Source of the DNA: Megascapheus bottae
Lineage: Eukaryota > Chordata > Mammalia > Rodentia > Geomyidae
Length of the DNA stretch: 64,000 bases
Direction: 5' to 3'
Assembly (NCBI GenBank): GCA_024803745.1
Contig: JANJXV010000004.1
Coordinates: 46,127,358 to 46,191,357 of the forward strand
Below the pieces are notes generated by a model. That model made no database searches, was not told the origin of the DNA, and saw only the letters and a program-made list of their open reading frames with translations. Of the stretch, positions 33,471 to 46,224 are shown piece after piece. Made by a program: the position numbers and the translations under genes. Positions within the stretch are counted from its first letter, which is position 1. Every line of letters begins with the position of its first letter.

Positions 33471-33473
33471 GTC

Positions 33474-33713
33474 AGATTTTTTTTTTTGGTCGGTTGTGGG
33501 GCTTGAACTGGGTGCTGTCCCTGAGCTCTTCAGCTCAAGGCTACTGCCTTATCTCTTGAGCCACAATGCCACTTCCAGTTTTCCAGTGGTTAATTGGAGA
33601 TGCCTCTCATGAACTTTTATGCTTGGGCTAGCTTAAACCACAATCTTCAGATCTCAGCATCCTAGTATCTAGGATTACAAGTGTGAGCCATCGGCATCTG
33701 GCTAGATTTTTTT
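33474..33713 (-). repeat. Alu/B1-left + Geo-like SINE with short target-site duplications
   Basis: agattttttt at 33474-33483 and 33704-33713 flanks a reversed dimer (tgtggggcttgaactgggtg ... gtgagccatcggcatctggc). It lies immediately next to the copy ending at 33470. Confidence 0.8.
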
Positions 33714-35221
33714 AAGAGTAATCAGACTGAAGTTTGTGCTCACTTTGTTAGATGGATGCTGACTTCAAAAAAGGAATACAGACAGTTTCTTCCCATATCT
33801 ATGTTTTGAATATGTTTATATAGTATGGAGACAATTTGTTCCTGGAAAGTTTGAAATAATTCACTTGCAGCACCATCTGTATAGTGCACATTTTTTGAGT
33901 ACTTCTATGATAATTTTTCTTTTCATGAAAATTGATTTATTTAAGCTTTATACCTCTTTGAGGGCCAATTTTGGTCATTTATATTTTCTTAAGCTACTGT
34001 TCATTTCTTTAAGATTCTATTCATATATATGTATGCATAGTATTTTCTAGAGATTCTTTAAATATCCTCTATTTTTTCCCATTTCTGGCTTTATGTATAA
34101 GATATGTAGGACTGAATGCTTTGTTCTCATGCCACGCAAGTCAGGTCGTGCCTAGACAAATTCTATCTTAGAAACACAATGTTATAAATTAGAACTTTGA
34201 TCTTATCTAGACAATAATAATACCAAGTATAATCCTAGAAGTAAATGCAAGGAAAAACAGACTATGCTTGCTAACTAGAAACAAAAAAACAAACATTTAC
34301 AAATGCATCTATCAAATATTTAGAATAAAATATATATTTTAAACATTCCTCTTGAAGAATTTTTCCTTGGAAAATTATACTAAATAAATTTTCTTCATGA
34401 ACATGAACCGGGAAAGTTTAGATCAAAGTTGTACGGGAGATTCTTTGAAACAAATAGAGACACACTCTACAATGATCCAGTGATGATTTCTGTCTTGCAC
34501 ATATTAAATGATAAATTCTAGGTGATGGGATTATTTTGGAGCTAATGCTATATATTAATTGTAGGGGGTAGAGAGTAGAGGTGAATCTGGTGACAGGGGT
34601 AGAAAGCAGAGCACAGTGTGTCATGTTGATTATTGTTTTGTCTATAGAACTTTGGGCTATAGTTTAGAAAGGTCTCAGTCTTTGTGGAGCAGGGTCATAT
34701 TGTACTTTGTAAATACAACTGTGACAGCGAAGTAAGGCACATATTAGAAGACAGAGAACATGAGGACAAGGAAACCCTTTATGACATCAGGGAAATAAGT
34801 TTGAAGGACAGAAATGTCAGATTAAAAAATACTTTGAAAAATACTTTAAAGGAAGAGTGGCAAGTTTTAGAGACCAATTGAATGTGAGGAATAGTTAAAG
34901 GGGGATATGCAGATTGGTTGCTAGATCAGGTGTTACCTGAATCTTTGGGTGAGTGATGGCGTCATTACTTAAGATCATTTGGAAAAGGAATAGGTGGTAT
35001 TAGGAAAATGATAAATAGCTTTTAATATATTGAATTTTGATTCCATAAACATTCTATGGAAAATTCAAGAATTTTGAGAGTCAGCTATATATGTTAATAT
35101 TTTATGGAGAGGTTGGAGATGGGTTAGACACTAGACACTTTGGCATGATTAGAATCTGCTAGCTGTATTCTAATTTATGAATGTGTTTTGGACAGAACAG
35201 AAAATGTGTTCAGGGTCAATG
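33714..35221. other. Unique AT-rich intergenic sequence
   Basis: Nothing was recognised; the longest ORFs are about 68 codons. Confidence 0.45.
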
Positions 35222-37366
35222 ATTGAGAAACACTGAAGTCAAAAAGGAAAAGGAAATGAAACTTTCCCTCTTTGCAGATGACATGATTCTGTATTTAAAG
35301 AACCCTATAGACTCCACTCCCAAGTTCCTTGAACTGATTCAAAACTTTGGCAAGATACCAGGGTATAAAATTAACCCTCAAAAATCAACTGCCTTCCTAT
35401 ATGCCAACAACAATAGGATTGGGGCAGCAATCAGAAAAGCAATTCCTTTTGCAATAGCCTCAAAGAAAATAAAGTACCTAGGAATTAACTTAACTAAGAA
35501 TGTAAAGGATCTTTACGATAAAAAAAATAAATCCTGAAAATGGAAATTAAAGCAGAACTGAGGAAAGGGAAACACCTCCCATGCTCCTGGATTGGAAGAA
35601 TTAACGTCATGAAAATGGCAATCTTGCCAAGGGCTATCTAAAAATTCAATGCAATACCTATCAATATCCCAATGTCATTCTTTAAAAAAATAGAAGAGGC
35701 AATCCAAAATTTCATATGGAATAATAAATGACCCCAGATAGCAAAAACAGTTCTTAGAAAGAACAGCGCAGGAGGAATTTCAATACCAAACTTTAGATTC
35801 TATTACAAAGCTATAGTAGCCAAAACAGCTTGGTACTGGCACAAGAACAGTCCTGAGGGCCAATGGAATAGAACTGAAGACTCAGAAATCAACTCACAGA
35901 CATGGCCACCTAATCGTTGATAAGGGAGCCAAAAAAATATAATGGAAGAAAGACAGCCTCTTCAACAAGTGGTTCTGGCAGAACTGGTTAAGCACCTGCA
36001 GAAAACTAAAGTTGGATCCTTCTATGTCACCCTGCACCAGGATTAATACTAAATGGATCAAAGACCTTGAGGTAAAAGCAGATACCCTGAAAACTTTATA
36101 AGAAGGAATAAGAGATACACTAGGTCTCCTTGGCACTGGTCAAAACTTTCTTAATAAAGACCCAGAAACAAAAGAAATTAAAGAAAGTTTGGATAAATGG
36201 GACTGCATTAAACTGCAGAGCTTCTGTATGGCAAAGGACATAGTTAGCAAGTTAAATAGAAAGCCCACAGAGTGGGAGAAGGTCTTCACTAGCCATAGAA
36301 CACACAAAGGCCTCATATCTAAAATATATCAACAGCTAAAAAAAATGAATCTCTTCAAAGCAAATTTCAAAGAAACAACCATCCCATTAAAAGGTGGGCT
36401 AAATCCTTAAAGAGAGACTTCTCTATAGAGGAAGAAAGAATGGCCTATAGACACATGAAGAAATGCTCCACATCTCTTGCCATAAATAAATGCAAATCAA
36501 AACAAATTTGAGATTCCACCTCACTCCAGTTAGAATGGCCATGATCAAGAAATCTAATACCAACAGATGCTGACAGGGATATGTACAGGAGGGTTCACTA
36601 CTACACTGTTGGTGGGAGTATAAACTCATTCAACCACTCTGGAAAGCAGTATGGTAGTTCCGCAAAAGACTAAACATAGACCTCCCCTATAACCCAGCAA
36701 TTCCACTCATTGGCATTTACCCAAGTGTCCAGAAACAAGGACATACTAAATCCACTAGCACTAGTAGATGATTGGATCAAGAAGATTGATATTTATACAC
36801 AATGGAAATCTATGCTGCCATCAGGAAGAATGGCATCACCCCATTTGTAAGGAAATGGGAATGCTTGGAAAAAATCATATTAAGGGAAGCTATCCAGACT
36901 CAAAGGGGCATAGGCTCATTGGTTTTCTCATTAGTAATAATTAGAACATCTAGGACTCTCCTAGCAGAGGATTACAATAGCTCAAAACCTAGGTACATAA
37001 GATCATATAGGAACAGACTAAATGAAAGGTTCCATGATATGGAAAAAAGAGCTTTATTTTGTTTGCTTGTTGTTTTTAATGTACTATGTTATTTCTCTTC
37101 TCCTTTGTCATCCTTTGGTTAATCTCATATTGTTACTGCATCTGACTTTGTTACCTGGTATATTGTATATATGCTTATTTGTTTCTTTGAAATAGGAAAG
37201 GGAAGGAGGAAAAACAAGATGATTGGGAGGATTGGGGGAGGAAAATGGGGACAAAAGCATGCGAGGAGGTATCAATGTGTGAAAAGTAATGCACCTACTA
37301 GATGGTGAATGTAACTGTAACCCCTTTATTCATTACCCCAACAATAAAAATATTTAAAGCATTAAA
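35222..37366 (+). mobile_element. 5'-truncated LINE-1 with reverse-transcriptase remnant (about 2.1 kb)
   Basis: This is the longest L1 in the window. The first open stretch (35223-35537) covers the end of the palm of the ORF2p reverse transcriptase: [10 protein letters not shown] contains the catalytic FADD motif, followed by [14 protein letters not shown] and [10 protein letters not shown]. Later frames carry [15 protein letters not shown], KWDCIKLQSFC- (36189-36290), PTEWEKVF- and YTMEIYAA/IRK-like pieces (near 36790-36830). Many frameshifts and stops interrupt it, and about 70 bases coding for the MFIAALFTIAK segment are missing near 36762. The 3' UTR has the purine tract (about 37200-37255) and ends with an AATAAAAATA signal and A-rich tail. 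Endonuclease domain and ORF1 are absent. Dead copy. Confidence 0.93.
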
Positions 37367-37389
37367 AAAACATTTTAAAGTAAAAAATA

Positions 37390-37582
37390 GGGTCCAGGAG
37401 TTTGGCCTAGTGGTAGAGTGCTTGCCTAGAATGCATGAAGACCCGGGTTCAACTCCTTGGTACAACATACATAGCAAAAAGCCAGAAGTGGTGCTGAGGT
37501 TCAAGTGGTAGATCTCTAGCCTTGAGAAAGTCCAAGGACAGCGCTCAGGCCCTGGGTTCAAGCCCAGGACTGACCAAAAAAG
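37390..37582 (+). repeat. IDL-Geo dimeric SINE
   Basis: Near-consensus: ccaggagtttggcctagtgg, gacccgggttcaactccttg, ggttcaagtggtagatctct, ctgggttcaagcccaggact. Inserted just after an L1 A-rich tail. Confidence 0.9.
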
Positions 37583-37875
37583 ATAATAATTAAAATTACC
37601 CTTAATTGATTGTGAGTCCATCATGGAAATCATGCAATTTTACTGCATGCCTTTTAAAACACCTATGTCTGCCTTTGATGAAATATGTATTGTTATATAA
37701 ACACCTTAAGGAGAATGTCACTGAGAGTCATTGAGTGTACCCTCCAACTTCAATCTGACTATGGAAGTTTTTTATAGATTATAATTCTAGTAGAAATTTT
37801 TAGTTGTTTCAATGTATTCTGAATAAACCTAATCCCAAACATAAAAAAAGAATACGAAAAGGGAAAAACTATATT

Positions 37876-38114
37876 AGTCAGGTGTGAGGAGCTCACACCT
37901 GTAATCCTAGGAATTCAGGAGGCTGGGATCTGAGAGTTCAAAGCCAGTCTGAGCAGGAAAGTCCATGACACCACAATCTCCCATAACCAACCAAAAGAAA
38001 AAACTGAAAGCAGAGCTGTGGCTCAACTGGTAGAGCAGTAGCTTTGAGCATAAAAGCTCAAGGACAATGTCCAGGCCCTGAGTTCAATTCCTAGGACTGT
38101 CACAACAACAAAAG
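37876..38114 (+). repeat. Alu/B1-left + Geo-like dimeric SINE, forward copy
   Basis: Full dimer in the forward orientation: gctcacacctgtaatcctag, gttcaaagccagtctgagca, then gctgtggctcaactggtaga, caggccctgagttcaattcc and a caacaacaaaa tail. It shows clearly that the right unit is the same as in IDL-Geo. Confidence 0.88.
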
Positions 38115-40460
38115 ATCTTTATTTAAATAAAATTTGTTTTGTAATTCCTTTTTGAAGTGTCCTGTCTTCTAATGAACATGTTTTCAAGAACATGGGCTCA
38201 AGCCTTGGGTTCAGTTCAACTGCTTGCCTTGTCTTCTGTGTTTTTAAAGAACTGTTGAATCTTTTTTCAGCAAATCTTTCTCTATGCCCTGACTTTCCAT
38301 CATCTTTATCTTTTGTCCTTTATCCACTATATCATCCACTGGCCCAGAAACTTCTAGACTCAGAAGATTCACTTATCTGAGGCCATCAGAGCTCGTGACT
38401 TGTCCATCTTGTTTTAAAATCTGGGAACTGTAATTCTCTGTTTTTCATCAGGGAATTACAAAAATAATAACACATGGAACTCATCAGCACATTGACCGTG
38501 TCCTCTCATCTTTTTCTGGCCTCTTCATAGATGTTTAGTGACATTCTGTATTTCTCTTCTTTAAGAAGTCATATCTAGAATATCTAACAATAGCAGCTTT
38601 AAGAAAGCATTTTTCTACTTTGCAGATAATCTCTTAGGTACTTAAGCATTTTAACTATAAATCTATGAAGTTGCTAGTATTAATTTTTCAGATAAGGAAC
38701 TGAAGCACATAAACAAAGATGCTGGGATAATCAATGATGGACTTGGAATTGCTTTCACTAAATCTATAATTGCATTACTTATTGTGATAGCACAATACTA
38801 TTATGAAATAACTGCTACAAAAGTCCATAGAATCATACTTGGTCTTCCTTTTCTCCCACAATCTTTTCCTTGTCTCTCTCAATCCTAACTGTACAGAAAT
38901 TATTAAATGACCAGCCTCTTTCTTTTGCTTTCAAGATTTTTGATTCAACTATGTAATTCTAACTAAAGTCATTGCACATATTTGGAAACAAATATCATGA
39001 CCCTTGGTAAGCTAGTGAGTTACCTGAGTGGAACAGGAATCAAGGAGTATGAAGAATATCTTTCCATCTCAGCAACCAGAGATCCTTCTGTGGTAGTTTG
39101 TGAATTTTAGTTCACTTTTTGTCTGCTGTTTTTGTGGCAGGCTGTTGCTGTGTATGTCATCTGGCTTCTAACACACTATTCTTCTGTCTCAGCCTCCTAA
39201 GTGCACCAGATAGGGCCTAATCTGTAAATTTTAGCAGCAACATTAAGAACAGGGACCAATAAAGTATTTCAGTTGAGAGGAAATAAGTTAAAAGAAGCTC
39301 TACTGTTTTCTGTTGCTGAGCTTTCTGCTCTGATCCATCCTACTCAGGGCCTCCAAACTGAGGCATTTTCTTTAGACGATTATGTCATGCACTGATCAAA
39401 GACATGCAGCCATTTCTTCATCACCACAGAACAAAGTCCCGAGGCCAGTTACAGACTTAAATTCTCAGCATGGCATTTAAAGCCTTCAACGATTTATCAC
39501 AAACCACTTCTCCAAAGACATTTATCACTTATCTCTTCCATGCTTCAAGAATATTAATCTATATAGAGTTTGAATTTTGAAAACCTATAATAAACTTTAT
39601 TAATAATTTTCCTAAGCAGAGAATAGGCTTCTTGTTAAATCCTGTTTCCTCCTCATTCAAGGACAAGAGATATAGAGAGAGAACAAGCCAGTGAGTGAGA
39701 GAGAGACTGGAGAAGGAGAGAGAAGCAAAGAAACAGATCCACGTAGTATTTGCCTTACAAATCCTCTAGTGCTCTGTAACAGATTGTATTTTCAAAATAT
39801 AGCTATGGAAATATTTCTAGTTCTACATATATTTCAAAACCTAGTACTCTTCGTGAGGTATATATTTTCTTGCCATGAATCTTGTAAACATGGTTTTACA
39901 AGAAATATATGATGGAAAGAACACTAGATAACTTTCAAAATTAGGCCATAGAAATGACTGGGCATGCCATAGTCTTGAGGCTTTGAACTCTGCTACCTCA
40001 TTGTAATGAAGTCAAAATGGAATTTGTGGAAAGAACACCAAAAGGAAAAGCCTACATAGAGAAGAAGAATTGAGGGTTCCAGCAGACAGCCAGATTTCTG
40101 AGTAAACGAGTCTTCCAGTGTTCCCAACCATTAGCTTTCAAGTCTTCCAACTGAGAACCCATGCAGTAAAGGACAAAGACAAAATCACCTCACTGGACGT
40201 CATCCCAAATTCTAACCCACAGTCTATGGTCTTACTCTATTGGGAATGACATGTTATGAAGGCATAGTAATATAGAAGAGATCTTATAGGCAAACAAGCA
40301 GAGAATCATCACCCCCCCCCACCCGCCTGGGTAAGAAATGGTAAAGAGAAGTCTCTCTACGATAGGATTATTTGCTCAGCTTTTTTTTTTAAATAAAAAC
40401 TCCCATTTATTCTCATTTTGGATTTCAACTGAGTATGAATGGATCCCTGGTGCTTGGACT
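38115..40460. other. Unique sequence with possible MIR and B1 scraps
   Basis: No gene. A possible reversed MIR scrap lies near 38660-38730 (ttttcagataaggaactgaa) and a B1-like scrap near 39125-39210 (gtctcagcctcctaagtgca). ORFs are 73 codons or shorter. Confidence 0.4.
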
Positions 40461-40468
40461 TATAGTAT

Positions 40469-40638
40469 CAGTCCTGGGCTTAACCTCAGGGCCTGATCAC
40501 TGTCCTTGGATTTTCTCAAGGCTATAGCTCTGCCACTTGAGCCTCACCACCACTTCCGGCTTTTTTCTATGTATGTGGAACCTGGATCTTTGTGCATGCT
40601 AGGCAAGCACTCTACCATTAGGCCAAACTCCCGGCTCC
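40469..40638 (-). repeat. IDL-Geo SINE, reversed
   Basis: gtcctgggcttaacctcagg, gccacttgagcctcaccacc, tgcatgctaggcaagcactc, aggccaaactcccggctc. A short internal loss removes part of the B-box region. Confidence 0.85.
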
Positions 40639-40841
40639 TCAGGTAGCCTTTTAAAGCCTCCCAGCCATCTTTATGCAACGGGCTTGTTGAATGGTTGCTA
40701 GTGTAGCTTTACCAAATGATTCTTCTGGGTACACATGGCCCTGGTAAATATTTACAATGTTAGCAAATGCAATCCTCAATTGTCTTGGACAATTAAGGAA
40801 GTAAAATTAGTGTATAGTATGCCAAAGAAAATAACTTTCTG

Positions 40842-40906
40842 ATCCAGACAATGGTGGCTCACATCTATAATCTTAGTTACTTAGTAGGCTGAGATCTGAG
40901 GATAGA
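40842..40906 (+). repeat. Alu/B1-like 5' SINE fragment
   Basis: gtggctcacatctataatct and ggctgagatctgaggata are the first 65 bp of the dimer's left unit; the rest is missing. Confidence 0.65.
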
Positions 40907-40909
40907 GGT

Positions 40910-43900
40910 TTTAAGAAATGTTAATGTTTAATATACCTTCTTTTAAGAAATATGTGAACATTTTACTATTTCCAAATATTTTCCCCATATATCAAGTAGC
41001 TTCTACTTTAGATGTAAAATAAACTACAGAAAATACTATTTAGGATGTAAAATACGATTATGCTGGGGTTTCTCTTACATATGGAAAGCTTAATTCCAAA
41101 CAAACTCACTATCTTCTGCTTTACAGTTCTCTTTAATTCTGGAATCACATTTAAGAGCTGGGAACACAGCTCTGGGGAAAGGTCACTGATTGATTACTCC
41201 ATTTTCCTAACACATAGAAGTTTTTTGGCTCCTCTTCCTTTCCTCATGGGTTTTTCAAAGCCCGCTTTACCAGGCTCTCTTTCATTAAAATTTCTGTTTT
41301 CATAGCTGGGCATCATCATTTCTAAGTGACTTTCTGGAATGTCAAACTTTCACTTTAAAATAGGTATGTAACATGGCTGGTTATTTTTAAACTTATTTGA
41401 TTTGCTGTCCTTCACATTTTATTATAGGAAATGTTGTAAGCTCCTGTTCCCTAAAGCTACTGCCTATAAACCATACTCTCACTCATCTGGCCAAGTCCCC
41501 TGGTTCTAGAACTCCATGAACTTCTCTGATGCTCTGTTTGTGCTCTTTCCCCACTTTCTGTGATCGCCAGGGACCTCACTAGAGCTTCTGGCTCCTCTAC
41601 TCCACCACTCCATGTTGCTCTAGCATTCCTGAGTCAAGGTGTGCTCACAGTCAGTGAAGATATTCTGTGGACAAGTTTCTGGGCTGAGGGCACATCAGAG
41701 ACATTTCAATACCTAGTTCTATCAGTCTAGGTGCTTTATAAAGTCAAATTGGCATTTATCAGAATTTGTCAATTATTTTTGCTTTTATGAGTTAAATGTA
41801 TTATTTCTATCTAGAAAATGTGCAAATACTAAAACATATGAAGAAAAAATGAGCAATTTCTTGGTCTCATCACAATGTTTCTTATGTTATTTGAACACAT
41901 GTAATTTTATATTATCAATATCATATCATTTGTGCAATTTTGCCTACATATCTTTCTATGTGCCTACATATCAATACATGTATTCTTGAATCTAAAAAAA
42001 AAGAAAATACTATTTAGAACAAGTATCCATGAATGAATTATACCTTACTAAAATATGATATAGACCTTCCATTCAAAGATATTAATATCAATCCATTTAC
42101 TATGCAAGATCTTTTGAGCTACAGCATTTCAATTAATATAACCATCCATTTCCATATGAATAGGGGTCTGTGCTAATTTTACTCTGTGCTAAATTTTCCT
42201 AAAATGAATAATTGTGATAGTGGATGCAATGTCTTAAAAAACTGAATCTTGTTTGGTATTTGAACTAACATCCTGAGCCATGAGTTAATCAAGAAAACTA
42301 TACATAGGTCTTCATTAACATATCAAGAATCAGCCACCAATAATAAAATCAATGAACATGCACATTTAATGGTGTAAAATTCAATCACATTTAACTCAGT
42401 CTGAAAATATCACTATCTTAATAATACCTTCTGTTTACATCAACTAAAACCTTTTCTGTGGAGAGATCACAGTTCTTTAGCATATTTTCTTTGATTAACC
42501 ACATTTAAGTGCAAATGTCATTATCCATATTTGACAAAATATCAAAAAAGTGAAATAATTCAGCCAAGGTCACATTGCCACACAGAGATCTCTTATCAAG
42601 TCCAGATATCCTGGCAGTAATTAGCACTCTTCTGGATCCAGAAATATGCAGGACAAAATATGTTTCTACACATGAACATTTCCAAGTAATGGAAAGGTCT
42701 CAGGAATGCTTTTACCCACTTCAGTTTCCCTTCTGATGACATATATAATAAATGAGACAAAACAGAAAATGATACATAATTTTGCAATAGTTTTGGCACC
42801 TAATTCTGTAAAAGGACGTACATGGAAATTTGGGGCCCATTTATGTGTCCAATCATTTTGAATGGTGACTTGATGATAAACATTTTTAAAATATGATGTA
42901 AAGGTTTTGATTATATGGTAGTTAATGACCCTGAATTAAGGCACACTGTACTCCATAGTAATATAGCTTCTCTGGAAGCATCAGAGGGCAAAAGTTATGG
43001 ATATCATTTCTGGAAGTCCTGGGTACTTGCCAATAATGAAATGAGGGGTGGTGGAAGTTATTAACAATGATGTAAAAATGATAAGAGTTGTCCGGGTTCT
43101 TGGCCTGGACAATAATTTTGGTGCCTAGTAAGATCTTGTACCTTAGTAGGAGGTGCCAGATAAAGACAGGAAAAGGAATACACGCGCTGCAAGTCAGAGT
43201 TAGTATTAAACCTGGAATGGAAAATAAAAGGCAAGCCTATCCAAATTATTCTGCCCTGGAAATACGTATATCATTTGCCACCCTGGATTAGTTGCAATTT
43301 AGGTGTTCTACCAGTTATATATTGTTACCTTTCCCTATTTAAGCAAAGAACTTTTGAAAATTACAAAATACTATTTATTTCTTTGATGCTATATTCTGGT
43401 AGTTATTTTCCCTGAGTACACAAAAATAAAACTGAAATAAAACTAAAATAAAAATGAAACCAGAAATTAAGAGAAGTAAAAATAGTACAAAGTCATATCA
43501 ACAGCAACAGGTAAGGAAACAAGACACCTTCAGAACATGAACTGACTAATTCAACATGTTTCCAAACAAAGAAGGCAAATTAGGTTCCTGAAAGAAACAA
43601 GACTCAGAAAAGTTTCCCCATAAATCAGCAATTACTGGTAGTTAGTCAATATCACAGGTTTGATAAAGTGCCAGAGCCCACTAATGGTATGAGAACATTA
43701 AGTCTTTGATCACAAAGTCACAGAAAGACCTTGCTGAGATTTACTCTGGAGCTGTCTGGACTTGGAGCTATTGCTCTGAATAACAAATCTAATGTTTTCC
43801 GTTTGCCCTTATTTCCAAGGCATTGTTCTGTATTCACACTTGTGGATAACGAAGTCAGGCCAGAATAAGACAGCTGAAGATGTGACATTAGTCCTGGGAA

Positions 43901-45328
43901 CTTTGACATATAGAAGTTTAAACTGGTCAAGTACACGTATTCCTAGAACCTGCAAAAAGTCTATCCTCTAATTGTGTTACTATGTACTTTTGAATAGCTC
44001 AAACTATAAGACTGGGCCACTGATAGTCCTCTCACATGAAAGGATTGGCTACTTGTGCCTTCACCTTGTAGATTTTATCCTGCACTTATAGTAAATAGAA
44101 TATGGCTAGGGAAATCTGAAACTCTAAAGGAAACAATGTAAATGTTCAAGAGAAATCTATAGATGACTACCTTTCCAATTGAAACTCTAGTTAAAGTCAG
44201 TACTTTCTCATGGTAGTCTTCTGTCCTTCAGATAGTGAAAGGGCCTTAGGCTTTCAGGATGTAATTCCAGTTGCATCTGCATCATTTGGAAGGTTATTAT
44301 AAATTTAGAACTCTGGACCCAATTACAATCAGAATCTGCATTTTTTAAAACTTGATCTGCCTAAGCATATTCAAGTCTGAGGTATGTTAGCCTACAGGAT
44401 TTTTGCTTTTTCCACTACTAATGTTATTTGTCAGTCATTTCTTGTCAAAGAATATCTACTTAGATAGTAATATTCTACCAAATAAGCTGAAATGAGATCC
44501 ACTGCACAGTGTAACTGAACATAAATTCTCATTACCGAGAGACTAAATGATTGACATTGTGATGACCAAAAATGGCCTATCTCATCATCAAAATATGACC
44601 TTGAGGAAGTAGCTCAAATCTCTGTTCTCCTCAATTCTAAATCCTTGTGTTGGCTTCCTGAAGAGGTACTTTTGGATGATGGAATTGAGGTGTTCTTTTA
44701 GCTGCACTAAAGGATATGGAAACATTTATCATTAGGGAAATAAGACATACATATTTAAAATTAGCTCAAAGCTTTCCATCCTATAGGATAGTCTAACAAT
44801 ATATTAATGGAAATGCATTCAGTAAATAAATAAATGAAGTACTTGATTCCATAACAGATTGATCCCAGTTGGCCATTGTTAAATCTTGTCTGGACCATTT
44901 CCAAGTTGTCTGCTATCTGGAGATCTGTACGTGCTCCAAGGGACAGGAGGCATGCAGAAATGGGAATGCTGCCCACAGCCCATCCTGGCTTCTCACCCTT
45001 TTCTTCTATTAGTGGCCTGGTCTCTGAATCATTTGATTTGAAGAGAAATATTCCTACTCCAAAGCAATGAAATTGCTCATGAAATGCAAAGCAAGACCCA
45101 AACAGCAAGACAATAGCATATCAGAAAAGAGGCTTGTCTTTGGCAATATTTAGCCAAAAGAATTAAGGTCAATTTTTCCTTAAAATTCTGAACACCTTTT
45201 ACCAATTTATAATAAGAAAATAGAAAATGATATAGTATTTAAAATAATTTTTCAATAATTTTTTAAACAAGGCACTAAAGAGTCAGATTAAGAAACTAAA
45301 TTGTTATAATATCACCCAGTACATTTAA
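40910..45328. other. Unique AT-rich intergenic sequence
   Basis: A long stretch with few recognisable repeats; a reversed MIR-like piece lies near 42500-42600 (ccaaggtcacattgccacac). ORFs (81 codons at 41060, 115 codons on the - strand at 44761) have no recognised similarity. Confidence 0.45.
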
Positions 45329-45594
45329 AGATGTACTTTGTTGTTGGCGGTGGTGATTGTGAGGCGTGAACTTTGGATCTGGGCATTGTCTCTGAGCTCT
45401 TCAGCCAAGGCTACTGCCCTCCCCCTTGAGCCATAGCTCAGGTCCACTTCCAGTTTTCTGGTGATTAAGGAGGTAATAGTCTCATGAACTTTAGTGCCTG
45501 GGCTGGCTGTGAACCAAGATCCTCAGATCTCAGCCTCCCGAGTATCTAGGAATATAGGCGTGAACCATTGTGACTGCCTCTAGAGATGTACTTT
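45329..45594 (-). repeat. Alu/B1-left + Geo-like SINE with 11 bp target-site duplications
   Basis: agatgtacttt at 45329-45339 and 45584-45594 encloses a reversed dimer (tgagctcttcagccaaggct ... agatctcagcctcccgagta). Confidence 0.87.
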
Positions 45595-45650
45595 TAAAGA
45601 AGCTCTTTGTCAGGTTATCTTTGTCACTTCACAAATATTGAGGAGAGAGA

Positions 45651-45654
<4 letters not shown>

Positions 45655-45687
<33 letters not shown>

Positions 45688-45704
45688 ACACACACACACA
45701 CACA
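45655..45704. repeat. (CA)n microsatellite
   Basis: About 50 bp of CA units with one G interruption at about 45683. Confidence 0.97.
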
Positions 45705-45775
45705 GTTTTATTTTAAATTATACTTTATAAATTATTTTGGGTTATCTGTATTTATTGTATAAAATCTTTATGTAA

Positions 45776-45996
45776 AATATTCATAGTTCAGGGGCGGGAG
45801 TTTGGCCTAGTGGTAGAGTACTTGCCTAGCATGCACAGAGACCCGGGTTCAATTACTCGGTACCACATACATAGAAAAAAGCTGGAAGTGGTGCTGAGGC
45901 TCAAGTGCTAGAGCTCTAGCCTTGAGAAATCCCAAGGACAGAGCTCAGGCCCTGAGCTCAAGCCCTGGATGAGTAACAAATAATATTCATAGCTCA
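45776..45996 (+). repeat. IDL-Geo SINE with 15 bp target-site duplications
   Basis: aatattcatagttca (45776-45790) and aatattcatagctca (45982-45996) flank a complete IDL-Geo element without a long A tail. Confidence 0.92.
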
Positions 45997-46142
45997 AAAA
46001 CAATATATTTCTTCATTTTTAAGATAACCTGGATAATCTACCACCAGGAATTTGTTTTAGGCTGAGTGAACACAGGGAAAGAATAGCAACAGTTGTTCAA
46101 AGATACAGATAGATTATTTAGCTACTTAAAATCACCACTGAA

Positions 46143-46224
46143 GGGCTGGCATGTAGCTCAGTGGTAAAGTCCTTCTCTACCATGTAAGAGGCCTTGGATT
46201 TGATCCACAGCACTGAAAAAAAAG
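46143..46224 (+). repeat. ID SINE monomer
   Basis: A classic ID unit: gggctggcatgtagctcagt, ggtaaagtccttctctacca, gaggccttggatttgatcc, A-rich tail. Confidence 0.8.

Noticed and set aside
44761..45108. 115-codon ORF on the - strand
   Set aside because: No recognisable family, average composition and an overlapping + strand ORF; expected by chance in this length of sequence.
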